Assembly (NCBI GenBank): GCA_016859345.1
Contig: CM029120.1
Location: 4,215,001 to 4,279,000, forward strand
Direction of reading: 5' to 3'
Length of the DNA stretch: 64,000 bases
Source: Istiophorus platypterus
Taxonomy: Eukaryota; Chordata; Actinopteri; Istiophoriformes; Istiophoridae
The notes under the pieces were generated by a model. It did no database searches and was not told the DNA's origin. It saw nothing but the letters and a program-made list of their open reading frames with translations. The translations under genes and the position numbers were made by a program. Numbering within the stretch: the stretch's first letter is position 1; each line of letters opens with the position of its first letter. Positions 36,963 to 48,047 of this stretch are shown one piece after another.

Positions 36963-39900
36963 ACCGGTCCTCCAACCCACGTCAACCCAGTTCGCCTGTT
37001 TGGGCGTTACCGTCCCACAATCTTCCAGTCTGTGGTCCGTCAGATCGACACTGCATGTTCAGATGCATTCGCTTTACCGGCGAGATGTGGCCGGATTCAA
37101 AAAACAAAAGTCCGTAAATCTCGATGGTAAAGCCGGGCTTTTGCTGAGAAAGACAAATAAGCGCCGGGCCTGAGCCTGCAGATTCCCGTGGTGAAACCCA
37201 GATGGATGCCACCAAAGAGCTTTTACCGGGAGCTGAGACGCCGCTCATCCATATATTTCCTTCCTTTGAGCTCCCTCTGTAAAGACAGCGGAGAAACCTT
37301 ATAGCTGGAGCCTTTGTAAATCTACTCCCGGGAGTATCAGTGGCTACTCTACCTGGAGAATAATAGAAGACGGTGGCATACTATAAAAGAGAAATTTCAT
37401 GTTACAAGTTCCTTCACTTTTTGTGATATAGATATATATGGTGACAGAAGTTCTTTCTGGTTCTGAATAGTTTATGGAACAAGGTTTGATTCCCAGTTGG
37501 ACCATGCACACAAAGGCCTTTTGCAATTTTACTGTGAATCAAATGTATTATTATTACTGCTATGTTTACTCAAATGGCTTTTTTTGTGGTGACAGCGACT
37601 TTACACTTGGTCAGAAAATGATTTGATCCAAGTTTTCACTCATTTTTTAGTCTGTGTTTCCAGCTTTGACGCACAACATGATGTCCTCAGAGGCTCAACA
37701 AGTAATTTTCCAATATTTCCTGAGTGTCGGAGACAAAAAGCCCCATGAAGACTCCGAGCTGGTACAAAGCACAAAGCCTGGCTGTTCTCAGATACATTAG
37801 ACACCTCATTAGGCACAAACAACTATGGGTCGCTCCAGCTTCACAACGCAGCTGAGGCAGATTCATACATTTATAACAGTAAACAAGGACCTTTGAGTGA
37901 AGACTTTGTTCTAGGAAAGAAAATACTGTTATTGAATCAGGCGCGTAGCTGCTTCATCACAGTGGCAACCAAGCCAGCGCTCAGCACGTCCGGCGGGGCC
38001 GACACAAAGACCTCCAGCGGAGCCTCATCCGCATCGCGGTGTGGTGCCGCCGATTTGGGCGAGCATCTCGTCTAAAAATAGACCCACGGAAGAGATTAAT
38101 GAGGTGCTTCGCGGATTTTACATGTCGCGGTCGGCTCGAGTCACAAGAAGTGCGACTCGCTCTGCTGATGTCCCTGCGGTTTACACGACACCCAAGCTCT
38201 GGGGGAACTTACTGAAGTCAGAGTAAATAACCCAGGGCGTGTTGCCATCAGGGTTGACTCAGCTCGGAGAACCGGAAGCTACAAATGTCTCGACCCATAC
38301 TTGGGACCGAAAATAAAAGTTTTTCCTCTCCTCTGCTGCATCAAGCGCCTATTTCAAAGCTTTCTCTCTAGTGCCCAAGAAACTTCAGGAAGTGCAATAC
38401 TAGAGTGCTCTTTAAAAAAAACTAAAAAAACCTACGGTTTATTATATTCTGGGTTTTTATTTTTGCACCTCTCATTTTCGGTTCTGTCAGTTATGTTAAC
38501 GTTACGCTCACCCACGTAATTGGAAAAAAAGTATGGGGCAACAAGCACAAGTGGTCAGACAACAGAACTGGTCGTAAACAGGCCGCAAATAAAAAAAGCG
38601 CCCACCAACCACGGTGAGCTCAGAGGGTCAAAGTTGATCCGGGAAGCTGGTCTGTAAAATCGAATGGATGCTGCCAACTGGGAGCCGGGTGAATACTTTA
38701 ATACCTTCACCATTCTCCTTTGAGTTTTTTGTTTTGTTTTTTCGGACTAACCTGGCGGTTCGTTTTTCCACATGCACACAACTGTCTGACCGCTTGTGTC
38801 TGCCGCTGTGTTTTTTGTTTTTGGTTTTTCCAGGATATTACTGCTTGCAGATATCTCAGCTCCTACTTTTGTGGCAATGAATTTTATTCTCAAAAAAAAA
38901 AAACAAAAAAAAGTAACTCGCGACTTAATGTTTTCATGCAGACCTTAACTCCTCTCTCTTGGGGAGGGTCGCTAGTAATTCCCAGGGAATGTGAGAATCG
39001 AAAATGAAAATCGTAACCCCTGCTACTCCGTAGTGTGCTGTGAAAGGTGATAGCCCGCATTTAGCGAGACATGGACCACCAGCCTATCAGGATACCTGAT
39101 AAGCATGTCAGCGGCGCTCCCTCATGCCGTGCGCTGCTTCTCAAATAAAATCCTTGCTTCTTTAAAACAGCCTACTTTTCAGGAATTTCGACCGTCACTT
39201 TTCTGCATTTATACAACGTGTCGTGACACTTTCTTTTCCTGTGAATAACAACGTGAAACTTCACTCACTGTGTAAACACGGAAATTCCCAGGACCGAGGC
39301 TCTAAAGTTCCCCCGTCCCCCTTCAAAAACGGCAGTGGGGTTCCCGTTGGCCAAAAAAGGCAGCATAGCATCTGTTGCGTAGTGGCGAGGCCCCAGCCTC
39401 TGCCGGGACGCCACATCAAGACCAGCAGGGTTCCTAGTCGAAGGAAGACGGATGGATCGATCGAGTGCCGCAGACGCCAGTGAAAAAAAATTCAGAGGTG
39501 TGAAGCGCATTTAAAAAATAGATAAATAAATAAATAAAATGAAATAAATATCCCTGCTTCGCAGTCGAAAAAAAAATTTCTCTCAACTATTCACAAGCAG
39601 ATTTCTATGACCAATGGTGTGTTTTTCAAGAATGTATGACCATGAGATACACTCAATACAAAAATCTGTGAAAAAAACCCAGTTATCTAGTTAATTCTGT
39701 AAAGTGCTGATCACACACATACAGAGCCAGGACAGCAACCCCCCCCCCAAGCTCACAATTTACACCCTCGGCTCTGATCGGTCAGTTGCTTTCCACCGGT
39801 GCCTCTTACATGGATCCTGACCCGAGGAAATGTCTCTCCGAGCATTATTTCCAAGTCCCAGCGGCCCGTCATCGACGAAGTCATCCGACCGAGCCGGTCA

Positions 39901-41685
39901 GCCCCTCCCGCATCTGGTATAAACGCCTTTACGTGGTCAAGCTGGTTCAGGAAAAACAGCTGCGCCCTCAAAGGAAAAAAAGAAGAAGAAAAATAGGAAA
40001 AGAAAACAACCACAACTGGCCTCAGGATGTTATCAGGAGGTTCAGTTCGCAACGAACGGCAGCCAGTCGCACGCCTCCCGTGTTTGGGTCAGTGTGAGTG
40101 TGTGAGCGGGTTGTAAGCTCACGATCAACTGTCTAACTTAGAATAATACTGCATTTATATTCCCGATCCTTCCATGCTCCTTCGACTGGGCCGAGCGCAG
40201 AGCTTTTTTAGGAGCAGGCCTTTGTGAGGTCACGTTTCCCACCCACCAATCAGAGTCTAAAGAAAAAAACAAAAATCCATCAAGAATATTCAAATCAGAA
40301 TCTATAAATATAAAAATCTGCATCTAATTACAAAAATGTTGCCCAGGAGCCACAGATGTCATTCAAATCTGATTAAACCACACTGTCCTGATAAAACCGA
40401 TTTGAGTGAGAAACTCTGTTAATTCATTAATATATTGTTATCAATTCACTCAATTATTTATCAAATTATTTTTATTATTATCGGTCATCCATTTGAAAGC
40501 GTTTGCTCCTTTCAGCACTTCAGAGGCTTCTTATCCATATAGGTTTAGAGATTTAGCATGAAATGGACCCTTTTTTTTAACAAGTGTTTTGAAGGTGAAG
40601 TCATGGCCATTTTTGATTCCAGTTTTTAAGCCAGCATGGTCAAGAAGCTCTTTAAAGTCAAATGCACATCTTATCATCTCCAGTGCCACGATAACAAGGC
40701 GAACTCCGTCCGTTGAGGACGACTGCAATAGGACCAAAAGCTCCAGAACAGCTACTAAAGGGACAGCGCTGTGCTCAGTCCGTCAGTTATGCTTCACCCT
40801 TGATTATTCAGTCATAGGAAGTTAGTATTTGAAAAACCGCAACAGATTTGGATCAGGTTTTCATTTATCTTCGTCATTTTGGCCATAAAAACAGAGACAG
40901 CTATGGTTCATCAGTATTTGCGTACTTATGTAGCTTCATGCGTATGGGCGCCTGGTGCAACAGCACAGCGTTTTCTCATGTTTGTGTTTTTCTTTTCCCT
41001 AATATTTCAGTGTTTCAGTTCAGAAAACCGCATGAAAGCACCTTTCAGGATTCATGCCCACATCTTACATTCAAAAGATTTTTATGCTTTCTTTTTTTTT
41101 TTTATGTGCAGCTGTTAGCAATCACTGCATCATTATTACAAGGCCACTTTTTTTTTGGTACAAAATAATCAAGTACAAACTTTTATGGCAGATTTCAATA
41201 ATCAAAAAATGTGTATTGATACAGTATTAAAGACTAAAAAAAAAAAAAAAGAAATAAAGTGTAAGGGTTTAAATGAAATAAAAATAACTGAAAATAAGTT
41301 TCAGGGCATATCTGTCCATCATATGAGGTTTAACACTTGAATGTTAACATCTTTAAATAACAAAATCAAGCTGTTCTATCAGAAAATCTGAGGGTGCAGG
41401 GACAAATCTTTAGATCAAGGCCAGCTCTGAGACAAAAGCCAGGATTTCTAGTAAAGACTTACACTGGGAAAAAAAAGAAAAGAAAAAATGATGGTCTGCA
41501 GTCTCAAAATCCAACTCAGAATTCACACGAGCTATTATTCTAATTAAATCTCTGGAATAAGAGGTGATTGGTTGGACAGATGTTTGGCTTCGGGTAGGAT
41601 TAGAATGTAAAACATTTTTTCCTTATTTCCTTTGCCTCTTCATCATTTGCCTCAGGTCCCTAAAAACAATAATTTCCAATTAGTT
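36963..41685. other. Non-coding sequence, no gene seen
   Basis: Open frames are at most about 106 codons and unrecognised. There are A-runs at about 38892-38910 and 41237-41252 and a short (TAAA)n at about 39519-39538. A stretch at 40550-40800 containing CAAGAAGCTCTTTAAAG and AGCTCCAGAACAGCTACTAA looks like worn repeat DNA, but I cannot name it. Confidence 0.45.
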
Positions 41686-41689
41686 AGAA

Positions 41690-42090
41690 AATACCTGTTG
41701 TTCCACAGGGGTGTATTATGTGGCGTGACTTTATGCTTGTATAATAAGTTCCAATAAGGGAGAACTCGCTGGTGGAAATTTGCTAATTTCACAGGCAGCT
41801 TTTATAAATCATACCCGGCAAGGAAAATGAATTCTCCCCATTTTCCAAGGCATTGCATCAGGGAGGCCAAACTAAAAGGATGGAAGAAGGAATTCAGCCA
41901 TCTCAACTTCAGAACAACATTCATAACAGGGGGGAAATCCATGGGATTAAGACGACCCCTTCCTTGACGACGCTCCCGGTGTAACCACATTTCCTCCAGG
42001 TAAAACTGAAAATTGCGCCGCCTATTTCTCACGTCATTGTGTCTGGAGTTTCTGGTGAGGAAGCTCTCGATGGACCTCCCATCACGGAGC
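41690..42090 (-). pseudogene. L1 ORF2 C-terminal fragment
   Basis: The minus-strand frame has RGRLNPMDFPPVMNVVLKLR and WLNSFF, then GEFIFLAGYDL, a stop, and KLPVKLANFHQRVLPYWNLL ending in PHNTPLWNNRYF. These match the GGLN..DF..LNN..KI.WLK, FLL..NY and LP.KLS.FH...L.YW.L...H.F.PH...IWNNRYI order of fish L1 ORF2 after the RT. The in-frame stop after AGYDL confirms decay. Confidence 0.85.
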
Positions 42091-42626
42091 GTAGGACTCT
42101 CCCGAACACAGTGTCCCTCTGTAGCCAAGAATTCCAAATCGATCCACTTCTAATCTTTCTTTTGTTTTTGTTTTTTTTATTCCCGGCGAGTGTGACACCT
42201 TAGTATTTTACCTCTGCATTAACCTTTTCTACCTTTGTTTGTCGAGTGTGCCGGCTGTTCATGTGAAGCTTGTGTTTCACATTTGTCATTTCTTTAATTT
42301 CATGCCTGCTGCTTTAGAGAACTGATTAATGGAGGCCGGTGCTGTGGAAATTTTTTTTCTTTCTCAATCTTTTAAAAATAATGTGTTGTCTGCAAAATTG
42401 AGTTATTATAATGTGATTTTTCCATAACGTTTATGCCTTCAGTCCCATTATTTTAAATCATAGAAGACAATAATTCCACGACCACAAGAGATAATAAAGG
42501 AGAGCTGTGTCCACCTCATCTAATTCACTGCTAACTGTTGCTCTTGAGCAGGTACCATGTTCCAAAGATACAAAACTCATAATATTGATGAATATTAATG
42601 AATTTCTGGCCAGAACCGAAATGATC

Positions 42627-43000
42627 TCAAGTTTCTAACACCAAAAGATGTTCCACCAAATTAAAAGCTATTATAAAAAAAACAAAAATACAATAAAAAA
42701 CGCTCTCTAGGAATGTATGACGGTACCTAATCAAGTCTAGAAACGGTCTAATGCGACTGTGGATGGATCTTCCACCAAGATCCCAACAACTCGTGTTTCC
42801 GTTATTATCTGGGAAAGGCCTTTTATTCATCCTAGCTGCAATATATCCAGATAGCAATTTATAGTCAGCGTTGAGCAGTATAATTGGTCTTAAATTGAGT
42901 GGTAACCTTTTATCCTTGCCAGGGAATAAGTGTAATTAGACCTTCGCTTGTGCTCGGCATCAGCTCCTTTCTCTCTTTGCATTCCCACATCTCCTCGAAC
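42627..43000 (-). pseudogene. L1 ORF2 reverse transcriptase N-terminal fragment
   Basis: Minus-strand text gives TSEGLITLIPWQG, then after a one-base shift KDKRLPLNLRPIILLNADYK (42850-42910), the classic L1 RT entry (GLI.LIPK...D...NWRPI.LLN.DYK). It continues to GGRSIHSRIRPFLDLI, matching GR.I..NIRL.LDLI, and FVFFIIAFNLVEH. In active elements the last segment is motif A, with aspartates where this copy has F and N, so the catalytic residues are gone. No intact downstream RT follows. Confidence 0.85.
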
Positions 43001-43149
43001 AACAGATTCCTGATGGCCTTACGAAGGAATTTATTTTTTTTAAAAAAGGAATAAAATTAAATTAAATAAATTTAAAAAAAAACAGCGGTGAGCCTGTTGG
43101 AGTCAGGGGATTTGTTAAATGGCGATTTCAAGCTTGCAATTATTCTATC

Positions 43150-43440
43150 GGACTAGTAAATTTCTTTGAATGAGACGTCAGGTCTTTTTTTTTGGTATGA
43201 AGCTTTTTTTAAATCTTTTTCAAAAGAGCCTGCTGAAGAGTGTGCAGATCTACAGGGACTTAGATAAAATGTGAAAAGTTGCCTTTCAATGGTCCTAGTT
43301 TCCTTGCATTCGACTCCATTAAACAGTAAACTTACCACTGCCTTATTTTCCTGTCTTCTCTTCTCTAGATTACTTAAATACTAAGTGCTCTTTTCTCCAC
43401 TTTGATCTTAATCTCACAAATGCACCCTGAGCTCTTTTGA
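43150..43440 (-). pseudogene. L1 ORF2 endonuclease-RT linker fragment
   Basis: Two recognisable linker segments: KRAQGAFVRLRSKW (about 43397-43438), corresponding to the KA.GA.IRSR.KW motif of fish L1 ORF2, and, in a shifted frame, LLFNGVECKETRTI with a following TFYLSPC, corresponding to the NG.E..D...I...F..FY..L motif. A VSFKEIY end matches the segment just before the RT. Homopolymer-rich indels separate them. Confidence 0.8.
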
Positions 43441-43729
43441 GATATATATCACCTAATTTGGATGCAGAGTCGTTGGGTTTTCTTTATCCTTGCTCTTAAA
43501 TTTTGCTTTACTGCAGCTGATTTTCCTTAAACATTATTTTTCTTTTTTCCTCTAATAATTTCCTCACTGATATCTATAGAAAATATATTTTACAAACTCC
43601 CATTAATAAACACATTGTCTATGGTCTCAGTACTTTCAATTTGCGTTATTCATTTTATCTTTCTGCAATATATTAAATTAAGTTAGCATTTGTTTTTCTT
43701 TTGTTTCATTAGCAGAATTTAGTTTCTTT

Positions 43730-44041
43730 AGAGTGACTGGTTAATGGGGCTTTGGAAATTAAAATATCCAAAGTAAATCCGTAACTGAATCAGCAGCATG
43801 CCAGTAATCAACTCTGGACTATTAGGTTTGCACCAGGGGTATTGTTTTTCCCTGGATTTAAACTTATAGGAACCAGGCAATTTCTACTAATGAATTCTCG
43901 CACTGATTGAATATAGTGACATCTGTCAAGTTTTGAGGGCCACCCATCTTCCTGTTCTTCAGGGGTAATACTCCAGTCACCGATGGGATCACAACGGCCA
44001 CAACGCCCCGTCCACTCGTTGGCGTTCAGGAATGTGCCCAT
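43730..44041 (-). pseudogene. L1 ORF2 endonuclease C-terminal fragment
   Basis: The minus-strand frame contains IGDWSITPEEQEDGWPSKLD and HYIQSVREFIS, matching the L1 endonuclease GDFN....D segment (here GDWS) and the following helix. One frame away comes SRVDYW at 43801-43818, then DSVTDLLWI and, after another shift, ISKAPLTSHS, matching the conserved SRIDYW...S.APL.DH end of the domain. The Asn and final His that help catalysis are changed (GDWS for GDFN; SHS for DH), and frameshifts break it. Confidence 0.8.
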
Positions 44042-44074
44042 CCCTGAACTTCTTCAGCATTGAGGTGCCCTGGT

Positions 44075-44281
44075 TTATTTCCGTTCAGCTTGCTCCCCGA
44101 GTTGCGCCGGTCTCTCGGAAAGAAATTCCTTAGCCTCTGCCTCCAGGATGGTCGGGTTTGAGATCTCATCCTTATCCGTTGCGACTTTGCTTTTCTCGCC
44201 GGCCGGAACCTTGCTCGGAGTTGTGGGGGTAGAGCCTTTACTTTCGTTAGCCATCACGGTCATCGGTCCAGCCCTCACCAC
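44075..44281 (-). pseudogene. Possible L1 ORF1 N-terminal remnant
   Basis: A 68-codon minus-strand frame, MVRAGPMTVMANESK onward, rich in K, S, T, P and E and ending in EQAERK. L1 ORF1 proteins often begin with a low-complexity charged region of this kind, and the piece sits just upstream of the L1 endonuclease remnant on the same strand. It lacks a coiled coil or RRM, so the link rests on position and composition only. It could also be a chance frame. Confidence 0.35.
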
Positions 44282-46019
44282 TCACCGCCTTTGAGCGGCA
44301 TTGGTCTTGGCTTTGTTTCCCTCCTTAGTTTCTCAGTCTGGCAGGTGTTTATCCTACTTTGGTTTTTCATTTTGAGGGATTGCAGTGAGTTGTTTTTTTT
44401 TTTTTTATTCAAGCGCGAACTCAGAATTGGGACAGGTTTCCTGCAGTCTCTGATGTGAGATGATCAACACGCTTGACACACGTCTTGCCGGAACCCAGGA
44501 AGTGCGACCTACAAGGCCGCGTCGTGTTTTATGCTCCTGTCTTGTTTATTTCTCTTGGGTATCCCAAAAACAAAGGATCGCCCCGTAGCATCAGAGCCAG
44601 GAGAGCAGACCCTGATCTGGCTCTTGCAAGGCTCCTGGAGGACCAGCCGTCATTTAGCGAAACTGCTGTGACCCAGAGTTGCTGGCTTATTTGGGTTGTT
44701 TTCAGACTGTAAATCCACATAATGATGTTTATTTCCCACTCTTCACAAAGACCTGCTCTGTTTACATAGCATACATTGTACGTCTTTAATATTTCAGTAC
44801 TCTTCTGTTCGGGCATCTGGGAAAGCAGCGCAGAAAACAGAAGTCACTTTCCCTCTTTCCTTATCAAGTTTTCGCTAAATAGGTGAAATGAAGTGTGTGA
44901 ATGCAGACGAATTACTTCAGTGTCCTGGGTCACACACATTTCCTCTCTCCACGTGTATTTGCAGACAAAGTTTCTGTAGCTACGTCAACAATCTGAAAAC
45001 AGGAGCTTTAAACTGAATGGAACGCTGAACTGTTTTTGACCTGACGTGACAATATGCAGATTCCGAAACCTGGAAAAACACTTCACAGCGATCAGCACCT
45101 GCAGTGATTTCAAATCGAAAGTGAAAACTTTTAATTTGCAGGACGGTGCCAGATGTGATGCGGGTCCACGGTCATAGCTGTGAAATATTCAAAACAGAAT
45201 CAGAGATCACCGTATGGTGGTTTTAATATAAAGTGCAAAATACTGATGTTATTATCAGTGGACTGTGATACAAATTGGTGGTTTTAACATAAGCAGGTGT
45301 TTTGGGTAAAAGTGGCAATTTTCGGCAGAAAAGAAGGAAGGGAATGGAAACATTAGGGACTCGTTCTCTAGGGGCCGTTACTATCTGAAGAAAAATTGGA
45401 AAATTGACCACTGCATCAAATACTGCTGGTCAAAAGGAAAAACTGAGCTGACAGTGGTGCTATAGGTCTGTGGTTCACAACCCCAGGCCCGAAAAGACCA
45501 GAGGGCTGGTACAGGCGGATGTTCTGATGCTGTCCCAGCACCACAGAAAATGATTTTGCTGCTCCAGATCAGTAGGGTGTAATATATTACAGTATATACA
45601 ATATAGTATCATGGTATACTGTATTTATATATGTAACTTTTAGAAGACAGGTTCGACCACCAAGCAACTAAAGCAACAAATTTCTGCAAATGGTCCATTT
45701 CTTTTTACTACGCAACTAGATAGTTAGAGGATTCCGAGTCTTGGATTCATCCCGCTTAGAGTCAGGGACCCAGAGGTTGTACCAAGCTGGGCTATCGCCG
45801 GAAAAATAAAGTTAAAGGTTTCGTTTTGGGGGTTTTTTGTTTTTTTTCCGGTGTCTGATAGCTTTACTAATGCCATCTGGCTTGTCTTAACGCAGTGAGC
45901 TGCACCCACCTGTGACCACGGGAACACGGGAAACGTTAGAAATTATTCTTCCCGACTTCCCCTTGCGCTCACATGTACTTTTATAATCTGTTTTTTGTTT
46001 TTTGTTTTTTCATTCCACT

Positions 46020-46720
46020 TCAATAAGTCCACAGAAGGAGAAGCCGCCGCAGTCACCATGACTAATGATCCGGGATTAGATAGTCCTCCAATAGCTCCGC
46101 TCAGCAACAGCGGGTGGTATCAGGACACCGCACCTTCTACATCAACAGCATCCCAGAAATAGCATTGGGCTCCGCCAAAACATTTACTCATCATATGTGT
46201 GACTATGATGTGGAACTGCTCAGGGTGATAGTTGGTGATATAGAGGCAATTACACAGTAATAGATTCAATCTCGGGCCAAGAGAAACATAATTGGAGACA
46301 GAGCTGTTGCCCACGGGCCAGAATATTGTATATCTTCACTATGATTATAGACACTTGGCACCGCGTGGTGCTGTTAGCAATTTAAAAATCAGCCCATGAA
46401 CGGCCGACATTAAATAGAACGCCCTAGATCATGGCTTTGATTGCGCTTTAATGTTTGTGTCAATTTCAAAATACCCCATTTGTTTTTCCTGCCCGGCCAG
46501 TTGACTGTGATCAAAAGGGAATAGCCGTCCACATTACGGACTTGCGTTGGCACCAAAGTGCAAACGTGATAGATGAAGTTAATGCCCGAAAGAAAACGAG
46601 GTGTTCAAAGTGAGCAGTGGGCCCCGGGGTTCATTTTAAATTGACATTCCAGGCATTTAAACTGATGGTGTTATCCAGGGGCGCCTAACGGAAGACCGAG
46701 ACGCCCGTCGTAAAAATTAC
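46020..46720. promoter_or_regulatory. Candidate conserved non-coding element (inference)
   Basis: A homopolymer-free, repeat-free stretch, unlike its flanks, with words typical of developmental enhancers: GGGATTAGATAG near 46073, GCAATTTAAAAATCAGCCC near 46377, and GCGCTTTAATGTTTGTGTCA near 46443. No long open frame is present. Its compositional contrast with the low-complexity surroundings makes it the best candidate regulatory stretch in the window, but conservation was not tested. Confidence 0.3.
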
Positions 46721-47576
46721 CGATATCAAAAAGAGAGTGTAGAAGAAACGAAGAAAAAGTGTTATCGTCTCTGGAGAGGTCTTAAACAACAGAGCAGCAA
46801 GTCAGGCATGTATGTCCAGTGTAAGCGAGGAGGACATCAGGCATCGGCAGAGACCAGACCAGGCCGAGGTTGGAAGGTCACTCCTTGAGGGAGGGCTGAG
46901 GGCGGATGAGAGTACCTGAGAGACCTCACAGCTCTGATGCTTGCGTTTTATATTTAAGAAAAAATATAAATTTGAATGACAATGGCCGAGGCAGTAGCCA
47001 TGGCTGCAGGACGAGGAGAGAGTCTTGTGACCGTCGCCCTCCGTGGGAGCCTCTGGAACCCGGCATCGCCAATGCGTGCTTGGCCTTTTGGTTTTTTGTT
47101 GTTGGGTTTCTGGGGTTTTTTTGCACCTGTCTTGACACCTGACGGTGATGTCACAGGGTCCCGGAGTCCACCTGTGCATCGCAGCAGCAAGGAGCAGAAC
47201 TAAACTGCTGGAGTTCAGCAAAAAAAATAATAATAAAAAAAAAAAAATTAAATTTAATACGGATCTCATTTTCATTCCATGTTAAAAAAAAAAACAACAA
47301 AAAAAAAAAAAAAAAATTCTCGCCACTCTTCAACACATTGTTGTTATGTATAACCATATGCAAGTAAAGCAAGTAAATTTAATCACGCACCGACATGCAC
47401 GTAGGCCAGTTGTAGCTACAAGGCTCATATGACACAGCTGCATCTCTTTATGTTAAATTTCAACAATTCAATGCAAAACGGCTAAAAATATGTCGAGGTT
47501 CGGTTGTCCGCTGCTCTCCTACTGAGAACACAAGGGAAAACAATGATGTCATCCTTCTGTAAACACATATTAGGAT

Positions 47577-47597
47577 GGGGGGGGGGGGGGTGGGGGG
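47577..47597. repeat. Poly-G run with one interruption
   Basis: Fourteen G, one T, then six G. It is a simple low-complexity run near an equally C-rich stretch at about 47814-47820. Confidence 0.9.
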
Positions 47598-47997
47598 CAC
47601 AGCACAAGTTAATGCTTCTCACACAAAAACAGAAAAACAAAACCTGAAGTAAATCACGTACTTTCACGCTCTGATTTTTCCGTGATGAAAGGCGCCGGTG
47701 GGGGCCACACATGCCGCGCAACGTTGACGACAGTATGAGAAAGCAGCAGTGTGACAATCAGCGAGCGGTGTGCAGGCAAAGGTCCAGTGTATACACAGCT
47801 GTGGGACACTTGGCCCCCCCGCCGCCGCCACCACCACACCGCCCCAGGGTTCACTTAACGGCGGCGTGCAGCGCAGGAGGGGCCCCTATACGACGGACTG
47901 CGGGGGGGGCAGATGAACCCGCTTCGTCTTTCGTGTTTGAAGTCGTCTTTCCTCACGGCTATGCAGCACACCCGCCCATGTACAGTATGCACATGCA

Positions 47998-48000
<3 letters not shown>

Positions 48001-48043
<43 letters not shown>
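48001..48043. repeat. (AC)n microsatellite, about 43 bp
   Basis: A pure AC run after ATGCACAA and before AAATTAG. It drives overlapping VCVC-type open frames on the minus strand, which are not genes. Confidence 0.95.

Positions 48044-48047
<4 letters not shown>

Larger units (their letters stand above)
41690..44281 (-). mobile_element. L1-clade LINE relic, broken and internally deleted
   Basis: Reading the minus strand from 44281 to 41690, pieces of an L1-type element appear in the right order. There is a possible ORF1-like start (44281-44075), the endonuclease C-terminus (about 44041-43730), the endonuclease-RT linker (about 43440-43150), the RT N-terminus (about 43000-42627) and the ORF2 C-terminal region (about 42090-41690). 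Stops and frameshifts separate the pieces. The RT core with its YADD-type motif is not found between 42627 and 42137, which instead holds unrelated AT-rich sequence. Intact L1 encodes an RNA-binding protein and an endonuclease/reverse transcriptase that copies its RNA into the genome; this copy cannot. Assigned from remembered L1 motif order in fish; subfamily not determined. Confidence 0.85.
44282..47995. other. Non-coding sequence, no gene seen
   Basis: No exon is recognisable. It includes a T-run at about 44393-44407, a 14-base palindrome TGTAATATATTACA at 45578-45591, A-runs at 47220-47316 and a G run with one interruption at 47577-47597. Overlapping frames at 46802-47275 on both strands lack known domains. 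The part 46020-46720 is a candidate conserved element. Confidence 0.45.

Noticed and set aside
40550..40800. Possible transposon fragment
   Set aside because: It has a worn-repeat look and short frames, but no motif or terminal structure that I could tie to a family.
46802..47275. 157-codon minus-strand frame beginning in A/T-run DNA
   Set aside because: Its N-terminal part is a translated poly-A/T stretch and the remainder matches nothing known.
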